64,000 bases of DNA from Rhodospirillaceae bacterium (GCA_019694335.1 JAIBCD010000009.1:1-64000); one strand, 5' to 3'. Shown: positions 33,359-42,945, counted from the first letter of the stretch. Notes: generated from the sequence alone by a model not told the origin. Made by a program: numbers and translations.

Positions 33359-33877
33359 ATGACGACTATTCTCTCCGTGCGCAAAAATGGCCGCGTCGTT
33401 GTCGCGGGCGACGGCCAGGTCTCCATGGGCGCGCAAATCGTGAAAGCCAATGCGCGCAAGGTGCGGCGCCTGGCCGACGGCAAGGTGATCGCGGGCTTCG
33501 CCGGCGCCACCGCCGACGCCTTCACCCTGTTCGAGCGCCTGGAAGCCAAATTGGAGAAACACCCAAACCAGTTGATGCGCGCCTGCGTTGAGCTGGCCAA
33601 GGACTGGCGCACCGACCGCTACCTGCGCCGCCTGGAAGCGATGATGGCGGTGGCGGACAAGGATGTGTCGCTGATCCTGTCCGGCACCGGCGACGTGCTG
33701 GAGCCTGAAAACGGTTTGATCGGTATCGGTTCCGGCGGATCGTTTGCGCTCGCGGCGGCGCGCGCCTTGATCGATATCCCGGAGCTGGATGCCGAAGCGA
33801 TCGCCCGCAAAGCCATGGGCATCGCCGCCGATATCTGCGTCTACACCAACGATGAAGTGGTTTTGGAATCCCTATGA
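33359..33877 (+). CDS. hslV: ATP-dependent protease peptidase subunit HslV
   Basis: Proteasome-like threonine protease; twelve subunits form the core capped by HslU hexamers. After Met removal, Thr2 ([10 protein letters not shown]) is the catalytic nucleophile. The [12 protein letters not shown] segment, the [10 protein letters not shown] loop, [18 protein letters not shown] and [14 protein letters not shown] are typical. At 172 aa it is standard length. It overlaps hslU in an ATGA. Confidence 0.97.
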   Translation: MTTILSVRKNGRVVVAGDGQVSMGAQIVKANARKVRRLADGKVIAGFAGATADAFTLFERLEAKLEKHPNQLMRACVELAKDWRTDRYLRRLEAMMAVADKDVSLILSGTGDVLEPENGLIGIGSGGSFALAAARALIDIPELDAEAIARKAMGIAADICVYTNDEVVLESL

Positions 33878-35187
33878 GTTCGTCTTTCTCCCCGCGCGAA
33901 ATCGTTTCGGAGCTGGACCGCTATATCGTCGGCCAGGCGGACGCCAAGCGCGCGGTCGCGGTGGCCTTGCGCAACCGCTGGCGCCGCCAGCAGTTGCCCG
34001 AGGATCTGCGCAACGAAGTCCTGCCCAAGAACATCCTGATGGTGGGCCCGACCGGCGTCGGCAAGACCGAGATCGCGCGGCGGCTGGCCAAGCTCGCCAA
34101 TGCGCCGTTCCTGAAGATCGAGGCCACCAAGTTCACCGAAGTAGGCTATGTCGGCCGTGACGTCGAAAGCATCGTGCGCGACCTGACGGAAATCGCGCTC
34201 ACCATGACCCGCGAGCGCTTACGCAAGGAAGTCGCCGCCAAGGCCGAACTGGCGGCGGAAGAGCGCGTGCTCGACGCCCTGGTCGGCGACAATTCCAGCC
34301 CCGAGACACGCCAGAAATTCCGCAAGATGCTGCGCGAAGGCGCCCTCAACGAGCGCGAGATCGAGGTGCAGGTGCAGGAATCCATGTCCGCGTCCATGCC
34401 GACCATGGATATCCCCGGCATGCCCGGCGCCCAGATGGGCATGGTGAATCTGAGCGAGATGCTGGGCGGCATGTTCAGCGGACGATCGAAGCCCCGCAAG
34501 ATGACCGTGGCCCAGTCCTACGAGGTTTTGCTGCGCGAGGAATCCGACAAGCTGCTGAACCAGGAACGCGTCACCCGCGAAGCCATCGGCGCGGTCGAGA
34601 ACGACGGCATCGTGTTCCTGGACGAGATCGACAAGATCACCGGCCGCGAGGAAGCGCGCGGCGCCGACGTCAGCCGCGAGGGCGTGCAGCGCGACCTGCT
34701 GCCGCTGATCGAGGGCACCACCGTGTCCACCAAACACGGCCCGGTGAAGACCGACCATATCCTGTTCATCGCCTCGGGGGCGTTCCATCTGGCGAAGCCC
34801 TCGGACTTGCTGCCCGAGCTGCAAGGGCGCCTGCCGATCCGCGTGGAGCTGAAGGCGCTCACGCGGGACGATTTCGTTCGCATCCTCACCGACACCGAAG
34901 CCAACCTGATCAAGCAGTACAAAGCGCTGCTCGCGACCGAGAACGTGACCCTGGAGTTTGGCAACGACGCGGTGGGAGCGGTGGCCGACCTCGCGGCGGA
35001 AATCAACGCCAGCGTCGAGAACATCGGCGCGCGGCGCCTGCACACGGTGCTGGAAAAGCTGCTCGAGGACATCAGCTTCTCGGCCACCGACAAGTCCGGC
35101 GAAACCTTCGCCGTCACGGCCGACTATGTCCGCACGCAGGTGGGAGAGCTCGCCCGCAAGGGCGACCTGTCGCGGTTCATCCTCTAG
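33874..35187 (+). CDS. hslU: HslU, ATPase subunit of HslVU protease
   Basis: AAA+ unfoldase feeding HslV. The 437-residue protein has Walker [18 protein letters not shown] near residue 55, the pore motif GYVGRD, the inserted I domain (coiled helices around residues 110-230), Walker [12 protein letters not shown] and the C-terminal sensor 2 and HslV-activating tail ending DLSRFIL. Translationally coupled to hslV; its TAG interlocks with the stop of the opposing Smr-domain gene. Confidence 0.97.
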   Translation: MSSSFSPREIVSELDRYIVGQADAKRAVAVALRNRWRRQQLPEDLRNEVLPKNILMVGPTGVGKTEIARRLAKLANAPFLKIEATKFTEVGYVGRDVESIVRDLTEIALTMTRERLRKEVAAKAELAAEERVLDALVGDNSSPETRQKFRKMLREGALNEREIEVQVQESMSASMPTMDIPGMPGAQMGMVNLSEMLGGMFSGRSKPRKMTVAQSYEVLLREESDKLLNQERVTREAIGAVENDGIVFLDEIDKITGREEARGADVSREGVQRDLLPLIEGTTVSTKHGPVKTDHILFIASGAFHLAKPSDLLPELQGRLPIRVELKALTRDDFVRILTDTEANLIKQYKALLATENVTLEFGNDAVGAVADLAAEINASVENIGARRLHTVLEKLLEDISFSATDKSGETFAVTADYVRTQVGELARKGDLSRFIL

Positions 35188-35714
35188 CGCTTGCGCTTGA
35201 GGAGCACATAAAACGCGCCGGAACCGCCGTCATAGGTGCGGGCTTCCGTGACCGCGAGCACCAAAGGCCGCAAAGCCGGCTGGTTGAGCCAATGCGGCGT
35301 CTCGCGGCGGATTTTGCCTTCGCCGCTTTTGCCTTTGCCGGTCACCACCACCACGCAGCGCGCGCCGCGGCCGTAAGCGCCGCGGATGAAGCCAGTCAGC
35401 GCGCCATGTGCCTGATCGAGCGTGAGACTGTGAAGGTCGAGACGCCCGTCGACGGGCAATTCGCCGCGCTTCAAGCGCCGCGCCGTGCGCTTGTCCATGT
35501 CGGTGACTTTGCCGACGCTGAGTGACGGAAGCGCCGCCGGCGGTTTTGCCGCGATCTCATGCGGACGAATAACGGCGGGCCTTTTGGATTCGACCGGCGG
35601 CGGCGCCGGAGGTTCTTCCGTTAGATGCCGCGCGCTGTGATATGGGTCCACATTGCGGGTGACAAAACGCCACAACTCGGCGTCTTCCGGGGTGAGTTCG
35701 CGGCGGCGGGTCAC
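35184..35714 (-). CDS. Smr-domain protein (MutS2 C-terminal-like)
   Basis: The C-terminal half of this 176-residue protein is an Smr domain, a fold with nicking endonuclease or RNA-cleaving activity in some members. The [15 protein letters not shown] motif and the [19 protein letters not shown] glycine-rich loop are present. The N-terminus is a polar linker with Pro/Glu and no other domain. Its ATG lies 1 bp after the stop of the upstream membrane protein gene, so the two are in one leftward operon behind mltA. The exact substrate is unknown. Confidence 0.87.
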   Translation of the reverse strand: MTRRRELTPEDAELWRFVTRNVDPYHSARHLTEEPPAPPPVESKRPAVIRPHEIAAKPPAALPSLSVGKVTDMDKRTARRLKRGELPVDGRLDLHSLTLDQAHGALTGFIRGAYGRGARCVVVVTGKGKSGEGKIRRETPHWLNQPALRPLVLAVTEARTYDGGSGAFYVLLKRKR

Positions 35715-35715
35715 T

Positions 35716-36273
35716 TCACATATGCATGTCTTGATAACGCGAGGGCTGGTCCTTGCCCTTCTCTTCGTCGGCCTTCGGGTTGCGGAAGGCGTTGTAAATA
35801 TCGGCGCCGTCGAGTTCCATTTCCGGCAGGTAGCGGGTGACGAAGGCGCGCCAGTCGCCGTCGGGCGACACGCAGCGGGTCTTGTTCATATGGTTGAGCG
35901 TGATCACCAGCCCGCCGATCTTCCACAGGAGATTCCAGTTGTGGAGGTTCTCGGTCGCGGCGTCGATGGCGCGGCGGTAGACGCGTTGCGCGATCCAGGG
36001 CCGCATGATGAACATGTAGAACATCACGCCCAGCACCATCACCGCGATGCCCAGCAGCATCATGAAGAACATGATCGCCAGCGAGCCGATCAGGATCACC
36101 AGCAGCGGCGCGATGTTCTCCCAAGGGTTCCAGACCGGCGAGCGCGGGTGGTTGAGGCGGTCGAAGTCCACGAAGATGCCGACACGGTCGGCCTGGTAGG
36201 ATTCGATCAGCCGGGCGAACAGCGCCCGGTCGCGTTTTTTCTCGCCAGCTTTGGGGGTCGGAGGTGCGTTCAT
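35716..36273 (-). CDS. membrane protein of unknown function
   Basis: I do not recognise a named family. The 185-residue product has a charged N-terminus, a long hydrophobic span of about 35 residues (IAPLLVILIGSLAIMFFMML, GIAVMVLGVMFYMFI; probably two helices) around residues 52-87, and a soluble C-terminal half with aromatic residues (NLHNWNLLWKIGGLVITLNHM). It sits between mltA and the Smr-domain gene with 138- and 1-bp gaps. A cell-envelope role is suggested only by the mltA neighbourhood. Confidence 0.75.
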   Translation of the reverse strand: MNAPPTPKAGEKKRDRALFARLIESYQADRVGIFVDFDRLNHPRSPVWNPWENIAPLLVILIGSLAIMFFMMLLGIAVMVLGVMFYMFIMRPWIAQRVYRRAIDAATENLHNWNLLWKIGGLVITLNHMNKTRCVSPDGDWRAFVTRYLPEMELDGADIYNAFRNPKADEEKGKDQPSRYQDMHM

Positions 36274-36411
36274 CCCGTGACGTGCCTTGCGTCGACTCGG
36301 CCCATCAATAACCGCCGGACCGGCATAAAAGATAACGATTTAAAGGTTTAAGCGGGCAGTTGCCGAAAGCCTAACCGGGAAAGTTTACCCGACTCTAAAC
36401 GCCGGACACGC

Positions 36412-37713
36412 TTAGGCCCCCGGCGGGAGCGGCCGCGGGATGAACACGAAGTACGAACCTTGCGACTTCATGCGCGCCGCTTTTTGAAAGGCTTCCTCGC
36501 CGTGGCCCCAGAAATAGTCGCCGCGCACCGGGCCGGTGATCGCCCCACCCACGTCCTGGGCCACCACCAGGCGTTGAAGCTCGACGTTGTCGGGATCCTT
36601 CAGGTCAAGCCACACCGGCGAACCCATGGGGATGTAGCGCTGGTCGACCGCCAGCGAACGCCCGGGTGTAAGCGCGACACCTTGCGCCCCGATCGGCCCT
36701 TCGCTGTCGGCCGGGATGCGCCGGAAAAAGATATAGCGGGTATTGCGATTCATGAATTCCGCGGCCTGGTCGGGGTGTTGCTTGAGCCAGTCGCGCACCG
36801 CGATCATGGAGGCGCCGCCCGCCGGCAACATGCCCGCGTCGACCAGGATGCTGCCGATGCCGCGGAAGGCGCGTCCGTTGTGCCCGGCGAAGCCGATGCG
36901 GATCTGGCTGCCGTCGGGAAGATTGACCCGCCCCGAACCCTGCACGTGAAGGATATGCACCGCCACCGGATCGTCGGCCCATAGCAACACGTCGGCGTCG
37001 TCGGCGATGGCGTGGCCCTGATCGATCTCCTCACGGGTGAAATAAGGGCGCAGGCGCCTTTGATTGAGGCCCGCATCCTCGGCGTCCAGGCGTCCCACCA
37101 GAACCTCGGGCACACCGGCCGGCACGGGACCGGACTTGGCCATGAAGTTCCGCAGATTGGCGACGATCATATTGCGCGGCGGCCCGTAGATGGGAACCTG
37201 GTAACGGCCGGTCTGTTGCAGCGAGCCGTTGAATTCGGCTTCGTAGTAGCCGGTGAACAGGCCCTTGGGCGTTTCGCGCCCGGCGCCCATGGAGCTGGCG
37301 ACGCGGTAGGGCATGAATTCCCGTTCCAAGGTCGCGCGCAAGTTGGCGTCGCCGTCGGGCGTGGCCGCGATCTGGGCGCAGGCCGCGTGCCATGCGGCCG
37401 CCGGCCGGGCGATCGGCCCGTTGCCGATGATGGTGTCGCCGGACAGCGCGCGCAGCGCGGCGCAAGAACGTTTCAGGCCTGGCAAGGCCTGTCCCACCGT
37501 GTCTTGTAACCAGCCAGGCAGGGCGCTCACCGCCACCGGCGTATAGACCGCGCCGGCTTCGCGCAATTGTTCCTGGGCTTTTTCGCCGCCGTCATTGGTT
37601 TGCTCGCTCCGCCCGACCGGCGGCTGCAGCCGCTGCGTCACGCCGGCGCCGATGACGGCGCCGACCAGCGCCGACACGGCGGCGACGGCAAGCAAACGTT
37701 GATTGGGAGTCAT
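36412..37713 (-). CDS. mltA: membrane-bound lytic murein transglycosylase A
   Basis: Cleaves peptidoglycan glycan strands with formation of 1,6-anhydro-muramic ends. The 433-residue product has an N-terminal membrane anchor (LLAVAAVSALVGAVIGAG) rather than a clear lipobox. The MltA barrel follows, with FTGYYEAEFNGSLQQTGRY and VHILHVQGSGRVNLPDG, then a C-terminal 3D domain (VAQDVGGAITGPVRGDYFWG) carrying the catalytic Asp. It lies 26 bp behind the Tim44-like gene in the same leftward operon. Confidence 0.94.
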   Translation of the reverse strand: MTPNQRLLAVAAVSALVGAVIGAGVTQRLQPPVGRSEQTNDGGEKAQEQLREAGAVYTPVAVSALPGWLQDTVGQALPGLKRSCAALRALSGDTIIGNGPIARPAAAWHAACAQIAATPDGDANLRATLEREFMPYRVASSMGAGRETPKGLFTGYYEAEFNGSLQQTGRYQVPIYGPPRNMIVANLRNFMAKSGPVPAGVPEVLVGRLDAEDAGLNQRRLRPYFTREEIDQGHAIADDADVLLWADDPVAVHILHVQGSGRVNLPDGSQIRIGFAGHNGRAFRGIGSILVDAGMLPAGGASMIAVRDWLKQHPDQAAEFMNRNTRYIFFRRIPADSEGPIGAQGVALTPGRSLAVDQRYIPMGSPVWLDLKDPDNVELQRLVVAQDVGGAITGPVRGDYFWGHGEEAFQKAARMKSQGSYFVFIPRPLPPGA

Positions 37714-37739
37714 GAACGCGGCGACGCGCTAGATGCGCG

Positions 37740-38438
37740 TCATTCGACGCTGCGGGTCGCCACCAGAACCCAGTTGGGATCGCGGCTGGCGATATCGTGG
37801 GAGAAGGTCCAAACGTCGGTGACGCTTTCCACGTGATCGCGGCTGCCTTCGATGACGTTGCCGTCCTTGTCGCGGGTCACGTTGACCTGCTCGCTCTGGA
37901 ACCGCACCGACACCAGCGCACGGCCGTCCGCCACGTCGATGGACTCCAGCTTGGGCGGCTTCAGCACCACGAGTTCGGTTTCGGCGGTCTCGCCACGGTC
38001 TTCGCGTTCCTGGATCGAGGACGCGAAGCCGGCATAGACCTCGTCGCTCAGCAGCGGTTTGAGCGCATCGGTGTCGTTCTTGGCGTAGGCGGCGACGATG
38101 ATCTCGAACGCTTTCGCGGCGCCCTCGAGGAAACGCGCCACCGAGAAATTGGGATCGGCCATCTTCAGCTGGACCAGCCCGGCTTCGAGCGGCGTGCCCT
38201 GGTAGACCGGTTCGATGTCCATCACGCCTTCGCGGCCACGCCGGACCACCGGCGGCGGCATCTGCACCACATTATCCTGACCACGATTGTCAGGGGTGCG
38301 GCCGAAGGCATCGCCGGCTTGCGGGGTCTGCGGCGGCTCATGGCCGGTGCGCCGGCCCAGCACGCTGCGCAGCCTCAGCACGATAAAGCCCGCGGCCATC
38401 GCGAGGATGATGATGTCGATAAACTGAAAACCTTCCAT
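37740..38438 (-). CDS. Tim44-like domain protein
   Basis: Alphaproteobacterial homologue of the mitochondrial import motor component Tim44. The 232-residue protein has an N-terminal membrane anchor (FQFIDIIILAMAAGFIVLRL), a polar Pro/Arg linker, and a Tim44 domain from about residue 85 (FSVARFLEGAAKAFEIIVAAY, VSVRFQSEQVN, VTDVWTFSHDIASRDPNW). It lies first in the leftward tim44-mltA-membrane protein-smr group and is divergent from secB, an order conserved near alphaproteobacterial origins. Its bacterial role is not well established. Confidence 0.88.
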   Translation of the reverse strand: MEGFQFIDIIILAMAAGFIVLRLRSVLGRRTGHEPPQTPQAGDAFGRTPDNRGQDNVVQMPPPVVRRGREGVMDIEPVYQGTPLEAGLVQLKMADPNFSVARFLEGAAKAFEIIVAAYAKNDTDALKPLLSDEVYAGFASSIQEREDRGETAETELVVLKPPKLESIDVADGRALVSVRFQSEQVNVTRDKDGNVIEGSRDHVESVTDVWTFSHDIASRDPNWVLVATRSVE

Positions 38439-38805
38439 CGTCCGGGTCGCCTACAGAGGTGCCAAAGGAAGCGGCGGCTATAGCCGACGCGGGGCCAAAG
38501 CCAGCTGGAATTCTAATCCCAATATGGGGGCGGGCGGGGGCTTTTCACATGTTTTTTGGCCCGTTCCGCTCAAATCCAGCAGATATTTAAGGAAAATAGG
38601 CCCGGACCCCCGCCAAGGGCAAGCGACCCGCCCGGCTTTTGCCGGGCTTACATGGAGCCTGCACCGGTTCCGCGCGCGCGCCTTGTTTAACCAGGGCGAA
38701 GCGTGTTAGTTCGCGGGCCGCTTAGCGTGTGTCCAGGAAAAGTGGAAACCGGTGTTCCGTCGGGACACACGCCAAAAGACCGAGTGTTTCCGGAGAATCA
38801 ACGCG
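38439..38805. other. 367-bp divergent gap between tim44-like gene and secB
   Basis: No gene found. It holds repeat copy f (38725-38773), a perfect GCCCGGC / GCCGGGC hairpin with TTTT loop (38631-38648) and a G/T-rich stretch around 38523-38560. dnaA, which lies nearby in Caulobacter, is not here. Confidence 0.5.
38725..38773. repeat. palindromic intergenic repeat, copy f (GTCCAGGAAAAG subtype)
   Basis: Outer stem GCGTGTGTCC / GGACACACGC is perfect; the inner arm is GGAAAAGTGG then CCGGTGTTCC. It ends 32 bp before the secB ATG, so it would be within the secB leader if transcription starts upstream. Confidence 0.75.
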
Positions 38806-39345
38806 ATGAGCGACACGTCCCTTCCCCCCGATGCCCCCTCCGCGGACCCGATGCAGCTGGACAATCCGCCGCCGTCGCCGATCCGGATCATGGGCCAGTA
38901 CATCAAGGACTTGTCGTTCGAAACGCCGCATGCGCCCGATATTTTCGCCATTCTGCGCACCGAGGCCCCTGAAATCCCGATCGGCCTGGACACCACCGTG
39001 CGCCACATGGCCGGATCCAGCTTCGAGGTCACCTTGAGCGTCCAGCTCGAGGCCGTGGCCGGCGGCAAGAAGGCCTTCATCCTGGAGCTGGCCTATGCCG
39101 CGGTGGTCGAGGTGAACCCGCAGATGGTGCCCCAGGAACACGTCCACCCGATTTTGATGATTGAAGTTCCCCGCCAGCTGTTCCCGTTCGTGCGCCAGCT
39201 GGTGTCCGAGATCACCGCCAACGGCGGTTTCCCGCCGCTGATGCTGCAGATTTTCGATTTCGCCGACATGTACCGCAAGAAGTTCGGCGAACCGGGCGCG
39301 CAGCCCGCCGCCGAAGGCGGCACGGAACCGTCCGCGGTTCACTAA
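38806..39345 (+). CDS. secB: SecB protein-export chaperone
   Basis: Cytoplasmic tetrameric chaperone that keeps preproteins unfolded and hands them to SecA. From ATG 38806 (GGAGAA Shine-Dalgarno 9 nt upstream) the protein is 179 aa: a disordered N-terminus, then IMGQYIKDLSFETPHAPDIF, VTLSVQLEAVAGGKKAFILELAY split over the beta-sheet, and FPPLMLQIFDFADMYRKK, the conserved C-terminal core. It is the only rightward gene between 35 and 43 kb, and its TAA interlocks with the dnaQ stop. Confidence 0.96.
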   Translation: MSDTSLPPDAPSADPMQLDNPPPSPIRIMGQYIKDLSFETPHAPDIFAILRTEAPEIPIGLDTTVRHMAGSSFEVTLSVQLEAVAGGKKAFILELAYAAVVEVNPQMVPQEHVHPILMIEVPRQLFPFVRQLVSEITANGGFPPLMLQIFDFADMYRKKFGEPGAQPAAEGGTEPSAVH

Positions 39346-40046
39346 GAAGCGGCGGGTTCCTCGGTCTTCGACCAAACGGTCGTCCAAAGCGGATTCTTGA
39401 TGGTCGCGATGAAGGCGGTATGCGCGGCCAGTTCTTCGGTCGTCGGCGCGTGGGGCCGCGGCTCCCGGGCGACGCGTTCGACCGGGGTCAGGGTCGCCAC
39501 AACGGTTTCCGATAGCGCCAACGCCAGGCCGGGTTCACGCCCACCCACCAGTTCCAGATAGACCTGCGCCAATAGCTGGGCGTCGAGCAGCGCGCCGTGT
39601 TTGGTGCGGGCCGAGGTGTCGATCTGGAAACGCCGGCAAAGCGCATCCAGGCTGGCTTGGGCGCCGGGGAATTTCCGGCGCGCGAGCAGGACGGTGTCGA
39701 TCGCCCGATCGGCCGCCAGGGGCGCCCGCTCCAGGCGTTTCAGCTCCGCATTGATAAAACCCATGTCGAAGCCGGCGTTATGGGCGACCACGGGGGAATC
39801 GCCGATGAACGCCAGGAATTCGTCGGCGATGGCCGCGAACAGGGGCTTGGTGCTGAGGAATTCCGACGACAGGCCGTGCACCGCCTCGGCTTCCGCGGGC
39901 ATATCGCGCTCGGGATTGATATAGGCGTGGAATTCCTTGCCGGTCGCGACATGGTTGATCAGCTCGATACAGCCGATTTCGACCACCCGATGATCGATCG
40001 GGCTAAGGCCGGTGGTTTCGGTGTCGAGGATGACTTCGCGCATCAA
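39342..40046 (-). CDS. dnaQ: DNA polymerase III epsilon subunit (proofreading exonuclease)
   Basis: 3'-5' exonuclease of the replicative polymerase. The 234-residue product has Exo I LDTETTGLSP, Exo II VVAHNAGFDMGFIN and Exo III KHGALLDAQLLA with the general-base His and final Asp. The C-terminal 50 residues form the alpha-binding tail. The start overlaps the coaE stop in ATGA, and the gene is last in ppsR-maf-aroE-coaE-dnaQ. Confidence 0.95.
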   Translation of the reverse strand: MMREVILDTETTGLSPIDHRVVEIGCIELINHVATGKEFHAYINPERDMPAEAEAVHGLSSEFLSTKPLFAAIADEFLAFIGDSPVVAHNAGFDMGFINAELKRLERAPLAADRAIDTVLLARRKFPGAQASLDALCRRFQIDTSARTKHGALLDAQLLAQVYLELVGGREPGLALALSETVVATLTPVERVAREPRPHAPTTEELAAHTAFIATIKNPLWTTVWSKTEEPAAS

Positions 40047-40678
40047 AATCCCGTTCGTGTTTGGGCCACTTTGAGCACTTGTTTCAGGCGGCGCAAGGTC
40101 TCGCGTTTGCCCAGGCCGGAAGGGATCACGGCGTCCGCGAGGCGCCGCTTGTGATGATCGCTCATCTGGCGCGCACGCACGCCCTTGAGTTTTTCCACCG
40201 ACATCCCTTCGCGGCGCAAGGCGCGCTGTTCTTGAAGGAACGCCGGCGCGGTGACCACCGCGACGACGTCATAGATGGGACGGCTTTTGCCTTCGAACAG
40301 CAGCGGCACGTCGAAGGCGACCACGGCATCGCGCCGCAAAGCGGCCGTGCGCAGGAACCGCTCCCGCGCCGCATGCACCAGCGGGTGGATGATGCCTTCG
40401 AGATCGTGCAACGCTTTCCGGTCGGAAAATGCGATGGCGCTCATTTTTTTTCGATCGAGGCCGGCCGGACTCACGACCCCCGGAAACCGCGCGGCAACCG
40501 CCGGCAAGGCCGATCCGCCCGGACCGGTGAGTTCACGAACCACCGCGTCGGCGTCGAACACCCGCACACCGAGATGCCGCAGGAATTGGGCGGCGGTGGT
40601 TTTACCCATGGCGATGGAGCCCGTGAGTCCCAAGACGACCGGGCCGCGGCTTGTCCGCCGGGAAAACCGCTGCGTCAT
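40043..40678 (-). CDS. coaE: dephospho-CoA kinase
   Basis: Last step of CoA synthesis, phosphorylating the ribose 3'-OH of dephospho-CoA. The 211-residue product has the P-loop VLGLTGSIAMGKTTAAQFL near residue 15, the FDADAVVREL and IIHPLVHAARERF segments and the lid region. An N-terminal basic extension (MTQRFSRRTSRG) precedes the P-loop. It overlaps both aroE and dnaQ in ATGA junctions. Confidence 0.95.
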   Translation of the reverse strand: MTQRFSRRTSRGPVVLGLTGSIAMGKTTAAQFLRHLGVRVFDADAVVRELTGPGGSALPAVAARFPGVVSPAGLDRKKMSAIAFSDRKALHDLEGIIHPLVHAARERFLRTAALRRDAVVAFDVPLLFEGKSRPIYDVVAVVTAPAFLQEQRALRREGMSVEKLKGVRARQMSDHHKRRLADAVIPSGLGKRETLRRLKQVLKVAQTRTGF

Positions 40679-41526
40679 GAGGACGCCAACACATGCGCCC
40701 GGAGTTCGGGCGTCACCGCCGGCTTCACGCCGAACCAGCCTTCGAACCCCGCCTGCGCCTGGTACAGCAGCATGCCCAAACCATCGACCACCGTATGACC
40801 GCGCCGGCGCGCCTCGGCCAGAAGCGGTGTTTCCAGAGGCGTATAGACGATGTCGTTGACCACGGCGGCGACCGGCAGGCGTTCCAGGCTCAATTCCAGG
40901 GGCGGATTGCCGGTCATGCCCATGGTTGTGGTGTTGATTAAAACACCTGTATTTTCAAGTACTTGGTTGCGATTCTCCCAGGTCACGGCGGTCACCGGGG
41001 CGCCGAAATTCCGCGCCAGATTTTCCGCACGCTCCGGCGTGCGATTCACCAGCCTGATTTCGGGACAGCCCGCCTCTTGCAAGGCGTAGCAGACCGCCCG
41101 CGCCGCCCCGCCGGCGCCAATCACAACGGCGGGGTGGTCTTTTGGATCGTAGTCGGTCGCCGCGCCGCGCAAGGCGGCGATGAAACCGTAAGCATCCGTG
41201 TTGGTGCCGGTGAGGCGTCCGTCACGGACAAAGACGGTGTTGATGGCGCCGATACGCGCGGCCTCGGGTGCGATCTCATCCACCAGCGTCAGCGCGGCTT
41301 CCTTGTGCGGCACCGTGAGGTTGGCCCCGGCAAATCCTTCGGTGGCGAGTTTCGCGAGCGCCGCCGGAAGATCTTCGGGCGGCACGGGCAGGTGCACATA
41401 GCTGCCGTCGATGCCGTATAGCTTCAGCCAGTAGCCATGCAGCCGCGGCGAGCGCGAATGCGCCACCGGCCAGCCCATGACCCCAGCCCGCCGGGCCGGA
41501 GGCCCGCCACTTTTATGTGCGGTCAT
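40675..41526 (-). CDS. aroE: shikimate dehydrogenase
   Basis: NADPH-dependent reduction of 3-dehydroshikimate in aromatic amino-acid synthesis. ATG 41526, overlapping the maf stop as ATGA, gives 283 residues. The substrate motif VAHSRSPRLHGYW, NLTVPHKEAAL with the catalytic Lys, TNTDAYGFIAAL and the Rossmann motif [12 protein letters not shown] with NRTPERAE (NADP preference) are all present. The longer open frame above 41526 is antisense-free maf overlap and not coding for aroE. Confidence 0.95.
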   Translation of the reverse strand: MTAHKSGGPPARRAGVMGWPVAHSRSPRLHGYWLKLYGIDGSYVHLPVPPEDLPAALAKLATEGFAGANLTVPHKEAALTLVDEIAPEAARIGAINTVFVRDGRLTGTNTDAYGFIAALRGAATDYDPKDHPAVVIGAGGAARAVCYALQEAGCPEIRLVNRTPERAENLARNFGAPVTAVTWENRNQVLENTGVLINTTTMGMTGNPPLELSLERLPVAAVVNDIVYTPLETPLLAEARRRGHTVVDGLGMLLYQAQAGFEGWFGVKPAVTPELRAHVLASS

Positions 41527-42125
41527 TTCATGATGACCTGGTGCTCGCGCAGGAACGCGAGCAGCGGCAGGAGCGGCAGGCCGAGGATGGTGGCGTAATC
41601 GCCGTCGATGCGCTCGAACAATTGCACGCCCCAGCCTTCCAGCTGGTAGGCCCCTACGGAGCTCAAGATCCGCTCGCCGGTATTGGCGAGATAGTGCGCG
41701 ATAAACGCATCGCTGAAATCGCGCATCGTGAGGCGCGGACTGGCGCTGTGATGCCAGATCACGGAACCGCCCAGCACCACCGCGACCGCCGTCGGCAGTG
41801 TATGGGTCTTGCCGCGCATGGCGGTGAGATGGGCGCGCGCGCCGTTCATGTCCGCGGGCTTGTCGAACCAGACCCCGTCGCATTCGAGCATCTGGTCGGC
41901 ACCGATCACCAGCGCCTCGGGCAGGCGCTGCGATACTTGCACCGCCTTGATCTCGGCCAGGGTTTCCGCGCATTGGCGCGCATCCGCGCCTTCCGCCTTC
42001 AGCGCCGCTTTCACCGCGTCTTCATCGGCGTGGGCAGGGACCACGTCGAAGGCCAGGCCGGCGGCCGTCAGCAGGCTCGCGCGGCTTTTGCTCGCGGAGG
42101 CGAGAACGACACTACGTACGCTCAT
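41523..42125 (-). CDS. Maf family nucleotide pyrophosphatase (YceF-like)
   Basis: House-cleaning nucleoside triphosphate pyrophosphatase of 200 aa. It has the Maf start VVLASASKSRASLL, the VIGADQMLECDGVWFDKP motif, where the Asp-Gln pair is typical of the YceF (7-methyl-GTP) subgroup rather than the dTTP/UTP subgroup, and MRGKTHTLPTAV. The substrate assignment is inference. It overlaps ppsR by 14 bp and aroE by 4 bp, so it sits in the middle of the five-gene overlap operon. Confidence 0.9.
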   Translation of the reverse strand: MSVRSVVLASASKSRASLLTAAGLAFDVVPAHADEDAVKAALKAEGADARQCAETLAEIKAVQVSQRLPEALVIGADQMLECDGVWFDKPADMNGARAHLTAMRGKTHTLPTAVAVVLGGSVIWHHSASPRLTMRDFSDAFIAHYLANTGERILSSVGAYQLEGWGVQLFERIDGDYATILGLPLLPLLAFLREHQVIMK

Positions 42126-42945
42126 GGCTGTGAGGATGACGCTGATTATAGAGTTGGATGATGGTGGCCGCGGTTTCCTCGATCGAGCGGCGGGTGACGT
42201 CGATTACCGCCCAACCGTGTTTGGAGAACAGGCGGCGGGAGTCCGCGATCTCCTCCTTCACTTTCTCGATGTCGGCATAACCTTCGCCGCGGGTTTCATT
42301 CATGATTCTGAGGCGGCTCTGGCGGATGTCGGACAGGCTCTTGGGTTCACGGGTCAGTCCCACGAACAGCGGCTTCGTTGCCGCGATGATTTCATCCGGC
42401 AGCGTGATTCCCGGCACCAGCGGGATATTGCCGACCTTGAGCCCGCGATTGGCGAGATACATGCAGGTCGGCGTTTTCGAGGTACGGGACACGCCGATCA
42501 GGATGATATCGGCCTCGGTCATGGTGGCGAGAGACTGGCCGTCGTCGTGCTGGACCGTGAACTGCATGGCGTCGATCCGCTGGAAGTAGCCGTCGTCGAG
42601 CACATGCTGTTTGCCGACCTCGCCACCCGCCTGCTTGCCGAAGAAGCGCGAGAACGCCTGCATCACCGGATCCATGGCCGAGATGTAGGGCATCTTCAGG
42701 TCGCGGCAGGCCTGTTCCAACAGTGCGCGGACCTTGCCGTCGAGCAAGGTGAACACCACCAGCCCGGGCGCGGCTTTGATCCCATCGATCACCCGGTTCA
42801 TCTGCCCAGGCGTGCGCACCAGCCACCAGTAATGCTCGGTGACATGCACGTCGCCATACTGCACCAGGCAGGCGCGGGCGATATTGGTCACGGTCTCGCC
42901 GGACGAATCGGACACAAGATGGAGGTTGTAGATTGGCTGCTGCAT
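42112..42945 (-). CDS. ppsR: PpsR: pyruvate phosphate dikinase / PEP synthase regulatory protein (DUF299, RP001 homologue)
   Basis: Bifunctional ADP-dependent kinase and Pi-dependent pyrophosphorylase that switches PPDK or PEP synthase off and on. ATG 42945 (MQQPIYNLHLVSDSSGETV) gives 277 residues. The P-loop-like GVSRTSKTPTCMYLANRG and LTREPKSLSDIRQSRL motifs are diagnostic. It is the first leftward gene from the large non-coding gap, and the homologue (RP001) flanks the Caulobacter and Rickettsia origins. A weak GGTGG sits close to the start. No ppdK gene is visible in the window. Confidence 0.94.
   Translation of the reverse strand: MQQPIYNLHLVSDSSGETVTNIARACLVQYGDVHVTEHYWWLVRTPGQMNRVIDGIKAAPGLVVFTLLDGKVRALLEQACRDLKMPYISAMDPVMQAFSRFFGKQAGGEVGKQHVLDDGYFQRIDAMQFTVQHDDGQSLATMTEADIILIGVSRTSKTPTCMYLANRGLKVGNIPLVPGITLPDEIIAATKPLFVGLTREPKSLSDIRQSRLRIMNETRGEGYADIEKVKEEIADSRRLFSKHGWAVIDVTRRSIEETAATIIQLYNQRHPHSHERT

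Noticed and set aside
40675..41973. Longer minus-strand frame extending aroE to 41973
   Set aside because: The extra 149 codons overlap maf in another frame and look non-coding; AroE homologues begin at MTAHKSG-like sequence with the ATGA junction at 41526.
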